From contig CAAHFI010714587.1 of NCBI GenBank assembly GCA_900893395.1, positions 1-26,055 on the forward strand: a DNA stretch of 26,055 nt. The letters are read 5' to 3'. Position 1 is the first letter of the stretch, and each line of letters opens with the position of its first letter. The position numbers were made by a program, and so were the translations under genes. Below the pieces are notes generated by a model. The model worked only from the letters and a program-made list of their open reading frames with translations, was not told the DNA's origin and made no database searches. The stretch is from Euglena gracilis. Lineage: Eukaryota > Euglenozoa > Euglenophyceae > Euglenales > Euglenaceae. Shown here piece after piece: positions 20,030-26,055 of this stretch.

Positions 20030-20345
20030 GGGCAATCCACAACAAGGCGGTTCTGACGCAAGAACGGAAAACCCAAAATTACGTCAGAGCCGCGAATACC
20101 CGATTCGTAACTCCAGGTACCCAGAAAATTTTGTGTGTGGGGGCTGTGAGTGGTGCTTGGGGATGATGGGGAGGAGTATGTCCAAAAAGCATCCCAAGTC
20201 ACCACCACACATGGGGCTGTTGTCAGCAGTCATAATTTTGATGGGGTACTTGGCTTTCACCAAGAGGGAGTTGGGAATTAATCCCGTTCGAAAGAGAAGG
20301 GGATTCGACACCCTGTGTCGACCAAAATTTTGCATTTGGTAGAAA
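20030..20345 (-). other. aspartic protease (retropepsin)
   Basis: The catalytic DTG is in KILVDTGCRIPF (about 20294-20330). The second signature, DVILGFPFLRQNRLVVD (about 20035-20085), matches the ILG...FL element of retropepsins. It lies between the gag zinc-knuckle part and the RT region, as in Ty3/gypsy. Confidence 0.82.
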
Positions 20346-20769
20346 AATTTTGTGTTCGGATTTCCGCTTGGACCAAAAGTTCCATGGGGGGTACGCAAAG
20401 TGCAGGATCCGGTGTAAAATTGTTGTCTCTCCAACTATTCCAGGATCCCGTTCCTACTTTGCTCAGCATTCCAGGCAGAAATTTGGAGTGGGGGTGGGGG
20501 ACCCGAAAATTTTCCGGGTACCGACCAAAAAGGCAGATGGGCAGGGAAAGTAAGGTTGATCAGGTCCTACTTCCGTCTGTTCATCAGCCCAGAGGTCCGT
20601 GCCCACAGACCTCGGGCTCCCCTACTCCAAGTCCGATTCAGCACTTCGGCTGTTTATCGTTTTCTTGTGTGAGTAGATAGCGCGCAATGCGCGGACCGCA
20701 TTGCGGTCATCCTCCAACGAGGATTCGGAGTTCTCATCCCCCTCCCTGCCCGAAGCCGGGGTTCCCTCC

Positions 20770-21320
20770 TCTAAAGAGGAGATTTTGAACCCGACCTTGT
20801 GTTTGTTGTTGTGTTTTGTATCATTGTGTGACGTTGGTTCGGGCGGGGAGAGCGAGAACGGTAACATTTGGACGAATGGTGGTTATGTGATCCACAAAGG
20901 GAACACTTTTGTCGGTTTTGTGATTTTTGTCGGTTTTGTGATGGGCTTTCACCCCTTGGAGGTCTTGGTGAACGGAATCCCGTTCGACCACGGTTCTTGT
21001 TGTAATCCGGTTTCCCGGATGACGATCGCGAAGAAGATGATCCACTTCGCGAACGTGATCGCGATGAGTCGCGATTTGTATCACGTTTGTAAGGGGGTCG
21101 GGGTGATCGACCACGAGGTGCGCGATCGCGTCCGCGGTCGCGGAACGGTGATCGGGACCTTTGTCGATAACCCGAAGATTGTGATTGTCCAGATTTGTGT
21201 GAAAACCCAGAGGAGCGTGAGCTCCGCGAGGATTGTGAACCCCTTGGACTCTGATACCGCTTTCGCGTATCAGGGTGGGGGCAGTCACGGGACGTATGCC
21301 CCGTTTGTTGCACAAAAAGC
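20770..21320 (-). other. gag nucleocapsid-like part: SR-rich with CCHC zinc knuckle
   Basis: CSLCGSHNHHSSKC at 20864-20905 fits C-x2-C-x4-H-x4-C exactly. It is embedded in about 180 residues very rich in Ser and Arg (SRSRSRSGSSSSRS). Zinc knuckles bind the genomic RNA. The long SR-like tract is unusual for a retroelement gag and recalls splicing-factor RS domains. Confidence 0.8.
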
Positions 21321-21479
21321 AAGTTTTGTCAGAAGATTGGTCAGATGAGCGCGGATAGCGCGTTTTTGTATCTCCCTTGGGAGTTTGTATGTTTACCGTA
21401 TCCCCGTGGGGATTTTGGCGATTTTGGAGAAGAAGTCTTTTGTAGGGCACTTACCGTACCGCTAGGGAGACCAGCGGTA

Positions 21480-22060
21480 GGGTGGTGGGTGTAAGCCGAT
21501 TGTATCTGTCCCAAAAGTTGTGAGAGTTTCATTTGTTTGGAAACATAGTTCCATCGTTGTTCAAGTGTGAGTTTGTTGTCCGCGAGTTCCTCGCGGTGAA
21601 TGTCCTTGATAATTGTAGGAATGAAATGGAGGAGAACCGCATCGAATTGTTCTTTCATTTGGTTCTCTCCCAGTTCATCAACCTCAGAAGCCAATCCCAA
21701 CCATTTGGAATACCAAAGGTCGATTGACTTCCATTTTCGGTCACTGGGCGCGAATTGCCGCCATTTTTTCTCCAGCGTAATTCGCGAAATTAGGCTTGAA
21801 CAGGTTGACGCATATTGGTCAACCAGTTCATCAAAAGTTATCCGATTCCGGATCACAAGTTGTCGGGCGCGTTCTTTTTCTTCCTTGGGGAGGCAATCAA
21901 TGAATTCCATCTTGATTACCTCAGGGTTCCCGTCTTGGGTTGGACCCTTCAAGTCCCAGTAGTATGTCCAGTCGCGCCAAAATTGTTTCCAAGTTGTGGG
22001 ATCTCCGTCCCATTGTGGCTTTACCTTGTTGGCAATTGTAATTGTACCTTTGAAATCGCG
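21480..22060 (-). other. gag capsid-like part
   Basis: WDGDPTTWKQFWRDWTYYWD, then helical sequence with LPKEEKERARQLV and KLTLEQRWNYVSKQM, is laid out like the Ty3/gypsy gag capsid domain (a WxGxxxxWxxFxxxW-type start, then alpha-helical). Assignment is by pattern and position. Confidence 0.65.
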
Positions 22061-22189
22061 TTGTGGACCGCGATTTCCATCGTAATTGTTGGGTAAGGTT
22101 GTTGTTGTGGCATGCGCGAATGCGCATCCATGATGGTACTCATGGTACCGTAGGTACCATGGGTATTTGGTACATCGCAATTCCGCGAA

Positions 22190-22700
22190 TTGTATGGTTG
22201 TGTTCGCGATTCCGCGATTCGGATTGTAAAGGGTCGCGATTCCGCGATTCGGGGTGTGGTAACATACCAGGGGGTAGGAATCCCGTTGTTCACCCGCAAA
22301 TCGGGGAACCGCGGTAAATTCCGTGTTTCGCATTCGCGATCCATGGCCAATACCCGGGGTAGGGGTATGGCTCATACCGCGAATCAGTCCCGATTCGCGA
22401 ATTTCTTGTTGTAAAACCGGAGGATTCGCGGTTTTTGTGGTAAAAACCGGTTCCTCATCCGAAGATTCACCCTTAGGGGGGGAATCTTAAGTTGTGGTAT
22501 AAACGGGCGATTGTAATCGCGATTGTAGGCATGTTCATGATCATGTGCATCCGTGGATGCTTGTAGGGCATGCGCATCCGAAGATGCTTGTAGGGTGCGC
22601 ATACTGCGCTTTTGGAAGGATTGGCATCCAACGAATCGCGAATTTGATGCACAAAGTCGCGAGTTGGATGTCGGGCATCCGAAGATGCTTCGGTTGATGC
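22190..22700. repeat. hairpin-dense stretch of gag coding region
   Basis: Contains GCATC-N4-GATGC at 22547-22560, 22574-22587 and 22675-22688, and many CGCGATTCCGCGATTCG-type words, often separated by TTGTA on the + strand. A 9-bp-arm palindrome (CATGGTACC, 22141-22161) lies just outside it. Confidence 0.7.
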
Positions 22701-23036
22701 GCGAAAAGCGCGTTGTGAGCTGGAAGTTGCATTTTGACCACCGAAAACACGGTTTTCAGGGGCAAAGTGCGGGGGGTTGCGGGATTTTGCATGAATCTCG
22801 TCCAAACTCAATGCAAAATCTTGGATACTTTGTTCCAATGAACCAACCACTTGGAAAAGGTCCGAAATTCTTCAACATCACCTGCAAACGCTTAATACGT
22901 TTGCGGTATGAGGGTAACTCATCCAAAAGTGGTAGTTTGTCAACAATGGAGGCAAAATCCGCTGAAAGCTTTGGAAAAGTGGTGTCCAAGAATTGGACCC
23001 GCTTAACCAAAGTTTCCATTGCGGTTGTAAGGGTGT

Positions 23037-24221
23037 TCAACCGATTCTCGGTTTGTGGGGTTGTGGTACCCAACGTGGGTTGGGTACCCCTACCGCATTT
23101 TCAGCGGTTTTGTCATCCATCATTGTAGAAAGTCGGTTCTCCAACACCGAAATTTGTTGTTTTAGTGTGAGAACTTGTTGGGTGACCGAATTTTCGGTCC
23201 TCATCAAGGTTTCACAAAATTCTTGTAAGTTTTCCTGATTTTTCGCAAGCATTTGGTCGTAAAATGTGCGAAAATCAAGGGGTAGTTCGACTTCGCGAAC
23301 CGTTTGTCCATCCGAGGATGGTTGGAGTCCGGAGACCCTTGTAGAAAGTGTTTGTACGCGTTTTTGTAAATGGGAAGTGGTGGATTGTAAGGTTTTGTGT
23401 TGGGTATTCAAATCCGCAAGTGCGGTTTCAATGCCGGTGATATCCGGAATTGATTTTTGAATACCGTTGCACCGTTTGTGCAAATCCGCAAACGCGGATT
23501 CGATTTTGTTCACATCCGCTTGTAACTGATTGTGCAAATCGGTTACAGTGGATCGTAATGCTCCCATACTGGGATTTTTGGTGGAAGTTTCCGCAAAGCG
23601 GCGTTGTAAGTCCCCAATTGCAGTTTGTAGTCCCGAAACATCCGCAAAAGCGGTTTTCAGGTCTGCAAACGCAATTTGGAGGTCCGCATTCGCGGTTTGG
23701 ATGGTAGTTATGACCGTTTCTCGGTCTTGGAGTTCCGCATTCGCGGTTTGTAAGCTAAGAATCACCGCATCGCGGGATTGGAGTTCCGCCGTAGCGGTTT
23801 GTAGCGCATTGGAAGCAGTTTCAAGTTTTTGTATGTCGTTTTGCCACTTTTCATGGAGGAAATCTTGCCGATGCGCGATTTCCGCCACTTGAGTGTGCAA
23901 TGTGGTCAAATTGTGGGAAACTTCACCGCATTTGCAGGAAGTTTGTTCCAAACGAGCAATCCGCTCTTCCAGTTGTTGAGCAAAAGCTCTTTGTACATAG
24001 TTTTCGCGTATTTGTGCAAAATTTTGATGAAAACTCGCGTTTTCATCACCCAAACGCAAAATGCGTTCTTGGGATTGTTGTACAACATTGGACAGGGTTG
24101 AGAAGTGCTCATATGAGACATATGAGCCAAGTTCCGCACCCGTAGGCGCTTTATCCCGTTGTTGTAGGCGGGACTGCATTTCTTGCATTGTATAAGAAAA
24201 GTTTTCCAGTTGTGTGAACAA
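23037..24221 (-). other. gag-region coiled-coil part (~390 residues)
   Basis: A long heptad-rich stretch runs over most of the length. Its middle is built from degenerate tandem units such as LQTANAELQDRETVI and LQTAIGDLQRR (DNA about 23400-23830). The matching DNA repeats each tend to carry a CCGC-N(3-4)-GCGG hairpin. Such an extended coiled coil is not standard in Ty3/gypsy gag; it may serve particle assembly. Confidence 0.75.
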
Positions 24222-24831
24222 TTGTTGTAATTTTGTTGTAAATGTGAAAATTTTGCGTTATTCCGCGATTCCGCGGTTTGGAGGGTCTCTTGTACCTGTT
24301 GGAAGTTTGTACCAAGGTGTTGCGCAAAAATGCGTCAAAACCTTGGTGGAGGTTCTGAAGGTCCATTGTAGTGGAGTTAAAATTCTTTTGGCAAAATTGT
24401 CCAAATTCTTGGATATATTGCCAAAGGAAGTCCAGCTTGCCGAAAACGGCCTTGTGACTGTCTTCATCAAATTGTAGGACTTGGTTCAGTGTTTTAGCGC
24501 AATTTTGGACACATGCTTCGATGTGTCGAAATTGCTGTTGTAGTGGGTGGTTCTCCGGTAAATTTGCGACTACGCGCTCAACGGTATTACTGGAGAACGA
24601 ATCCCGGTCTTCCTCGGGGTCATTGTCCATGGGAACAATGACACCGGCAGTGTCCGGGACCACCAACCGCATTTCAGCGGACCAAGGTAGTTCTGGGATT
24701 TCTCCCAATTGTGGAGGGGGGGGCAAGTCCCGAATGGGGCTTACCGGTGGTAGGGCCGGGGGGGTTGGAAAAAACAAGGTGTTTCCAACCCGTCCTCGTA
24801 AGGGGGGGCTCTGTAGGCAATTGGGTGCCAA
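24151..24831 (-). other. gag-region N-terminal part, Pro-rich then helical
   Basis: Starts with a Pro-rich segment (PTPPALPPVSPIRDLPPPPQ) followed by acidic and helical sequence (NHPLQQQFRHIEACVQNCAK). No family recognised. It is placed in gag by its position between the leader and the coiled-coil part. Confidence 0.5.
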
Positions 24832-24954
24832 AAGGCACTAATTGCCAGTCCGTTCGGGCATTCTGCCCACTTGTGAGTCAGACTCCGCAGAAGCGGAGGG
24901 GGTCCATAGACCCATTGTAGGGTTATGTTGTACCGCAAATGCGGCTGTTTTAAC

Positions 24955-25320
24955 GTGGGTCCGCGAATGCGGGTTGGGTCCGTAGACCCTTGGAGGGGGG
25001 GGCACCGCCGAAGCGGCTTGGGTCCGAAGACCCTTGGAGGGGGGGGACCGCCGAAGCGGCTTGGGTCCGAAGACCCTTGGAGGGGGGGGCACCGCCGAAG
25101 CGGCTTGTTGTAGGGGGGGCACCGCTAATGCGGTTTGGGTTCGAAAACCCAGTTGTGGGGGGGGTACCGCCGAAGCGGCTTGGGCGTCCGCCCCTTGTAT
25201 GGAAAATTTTCCACCGCAGAAGCGGCTTGGGCATCCGCCCCTTGTGGATAAAAATTTTCTGTCGCTAAAGCGACTTGGGCATTCGCCCCTTGTAAGAAAA
25301 ATTTGTCGCCGTAGCGACTT
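24955..25320. repeat. tandem array of ~15 tetraloop hairpins near the element's 5' end
   Basis: Perfect short inverted repeats with 4-base loops lie one after another. CCGC-N4-GCGG occurs at 24961, 25005, 25048, 25092, 25122, 25167 and 25214. GGGTC-N4-GACCC occurs at 24976, 25020 and 25063. GGGTT-N4-AACCC is at 25137. GGGC-N4-GCCC occurs at 25182, 25229 and 25277. GTCGC-N4-GCGAC occurs at 25261 and 25305. Hairpins are separated mainly by TTGG or TTGTA and G-runs. Part of the array is a ~43-bp tandem repeat and encodes AASAVPP-type peptide repeats on the sense strand. Confidence 0.9.
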
Positions 25321-25614
25321 CGTCTGCATTCTGCAGTCCACGAAGCGAACCTATTAACAAAGCATAGTTAATAGGTGCGTTTCCAGTGTGCATGTGCACT
25401 TTGCATTTCAGATGAAAAATTGGGAAAATTTTTGTGAAAATCGTAAAAATTGTAAAAATTGTAAAAATTTGTGTGAAAAGACCCAAAAATAAAGCAAAGG
25501 TGGGGGCTCAGAGGCTTTGTGATGCAGCCGTAGCCACTTGTGCCCCTGAGACACCTCGCCCGTGCTTAGGCGCCTTTTTCTGAGTTTTTCTTTGGTCGTT
25601 CGACCGTTAAACCT
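25321..25614. other. leader between primer-binding site and gag
   Basis: No gene. It has a 10-bp-arm hairpin with an 8-base loop at 25349-25376 (ACCTATTAAC...GTTAATAGGT) and a short tandem GTAAAAATT repeat at about 25443-25468. Confidence 0.6.
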
Positions 25615-25626
25615 ATTCTGCTACCA
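25615..25626 (-). other. primer-binding site
   Basis: Sense-strand TGGTAGCAGAAT begins two bases after the 5' LTR. TGGTA starts are typical of sites complementary to initiator-Met tRNA 3' ends, so that tRNA is the likely primer. The exact tRNA cannot be confirmed from the window. Confidence 0.75.
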
Positions 25627-25628
25627 AG

Positions 25629-26055
25629 TGTACGTCCCACCCCGGCTTTTCTACTTATGCTTTCCTCCCGAAAAGCCCGTGGGGGGAGTAACAATAAAAT
25701 TTGCTTCCCTTTTCCCCTTTTGAATGCAAAGCACACAAGCAGAAGAATTGGTGGGACCGCAGTCCCTTATATGAAAGTGACTTTTGCTCTTTCGAGCTTT
25801 GTAAAAGAAAGAAATAAAACTTGTATTCAAATGGGACTTCGCCCTCAGAATTCTAAAAGAGAATTGCAAAGCACCAAACCCAATAACCTTGAATTAGGAA
25901 CCAGTTACTTTCGCTAAGCTTTCGCTAGCTCTGAGATTCTCTCTTTGTCTTATGGTTTAACCATGCCACTGTGTACAGCCCGGCCGTAGCCAGCTTGTAG
26001 GCCGTAGCCCATTGTATCTGGTACACAGTGCCATGGCAGAATGGCTGCCTGGTAC
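25629..26055 (-). repeat. chromovirus 5' LTR (427 of 428 bp)
   Basis: Ungapped match to 12284-12710 with about 7 substitutions. By comparison with the left copy only the final A is missing, so the window stops one base before the element's outer edge. Confidence 0.93.

Larger units (their letters stand above)
12284..26055 (-). mobile_element. Ty3/gypsy chromovirus, LTR to LTR (right LTR one base short of complete)
   Basis: A minus-strand LTR retrotransposon of the chromovirus branch. From right to left: LTR, primer-binding site, leader, gag region, protease, reverse transcriptase, RNase H, integrase, GPY/F module and chromodomain, then 2.7 kb of extra sequence, polypurine tract and LTR. The order PR-RT-RH-IN plus the chromodomain fixes the family. 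At about 13.8 kb it is longer than many Ty3/gypsy elements, because of the extended gag region and the 3' extra region. The copy is broken (about ten interruptions of reading frame by eye), yet the 815-codon RT/RNase H stretch is uninterrupted. The two LTRs differ at about 7 of 427 compared positions (about 98.4% identical), pointing to a fairly recent insertion; an absolute age needs the host mutation rate. The five bases before the left LTR (12279-12283, CTCAG) should recur just beyond the window. Confidence 0.93.

Noticed and set aside
24955-25320. Possible CRISPR array, because of regular repeats
   Set aside because: The repeats are short palindromes of differing sequence without unique spacers. 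The context is a eukaryotic retroelement and there are no cas genes.

Overview
This is nuclear DNA of a eukaryote, most likely a unicellular alga or other protist; I cannot name the species. The signs are remnants of an AMP-activated protein kinase beta-subunit gene, plausible splice sites, a chromodomain-bearing Ty3/gypsy (chromovirus) element, large non-coding repeat blocks and long microsatellites. There are no bacterial-style operons, ribosome binding sites, rRNA or recognisable tRNA genes.

Layout. Bases 1-1320 (+) hold the 3' part of an AMPK-beta-like gene: the end of a CBM48 glycogen-binding module, then pieces of the C-terminal ASC/AMPKBI domain, with frame problems between the pieces. 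Bases 1321-4189 have no convincing gene and include a 39-base palindrome and a ~600-base AT-rich compound microsatellite. Bases 4190-6915 are a 2.7-kb non-coding element with 24-bp terminal inverted repeats and a perfect 5-bp target duplication (TGAGA). Inside it lie 18 copies of a 16-base palindrome (TTGCGC-N4-GCGCAA) and a nearly perfect 197-bp inverted repeat. A different ~30-base palindrome family lies outside it, on both sides (2841-7440). Bases 8045-10345 contain weak host coding pieces: an unrecognised exon pair with a splice donor, a 164-codon ORF and a leucine-rich-repeat scrap. Bases 11015-12283 hold a GC-rich block of paired direct and inverted repeats.

From 12284 to the window end lies one long (~13.8 kb) minus-strand chromovirus with a 428-bp LTR at each end, the right one cut one base short by the window edge. 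Right to left it carries a primer-binding site, a hairpin-rich leader, a gag region (tandem-repeat N-terminus, long coiled coil, capsid-like part, SR-rich zinc-knuckle part), protease, a DIRS-like extra domain, reverse transcriptase, RNase H, integrase, GPY/F module, chromodomain, a 2.7-kb region of unknown coding potential, a polypurine tract and the 3' LTR. It is broken (about ten frame interruptions by eye) but fairly young: the LTRs differ at about 7 of 427 positions.

The most striking signal is structural. The chromovirus interior is studded with short perfect hairpins, very often with exactly 4-nt loops. On the element's sense strand many of these read C(TTCG)G or C(TACG)G, the sequence of the very stable UNCG RNA tetraloops. 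They are densest (about 15 in 360 bases) just inside the 5' end. The unrelated TIR element also uses 4-nt-spaced palindromes.
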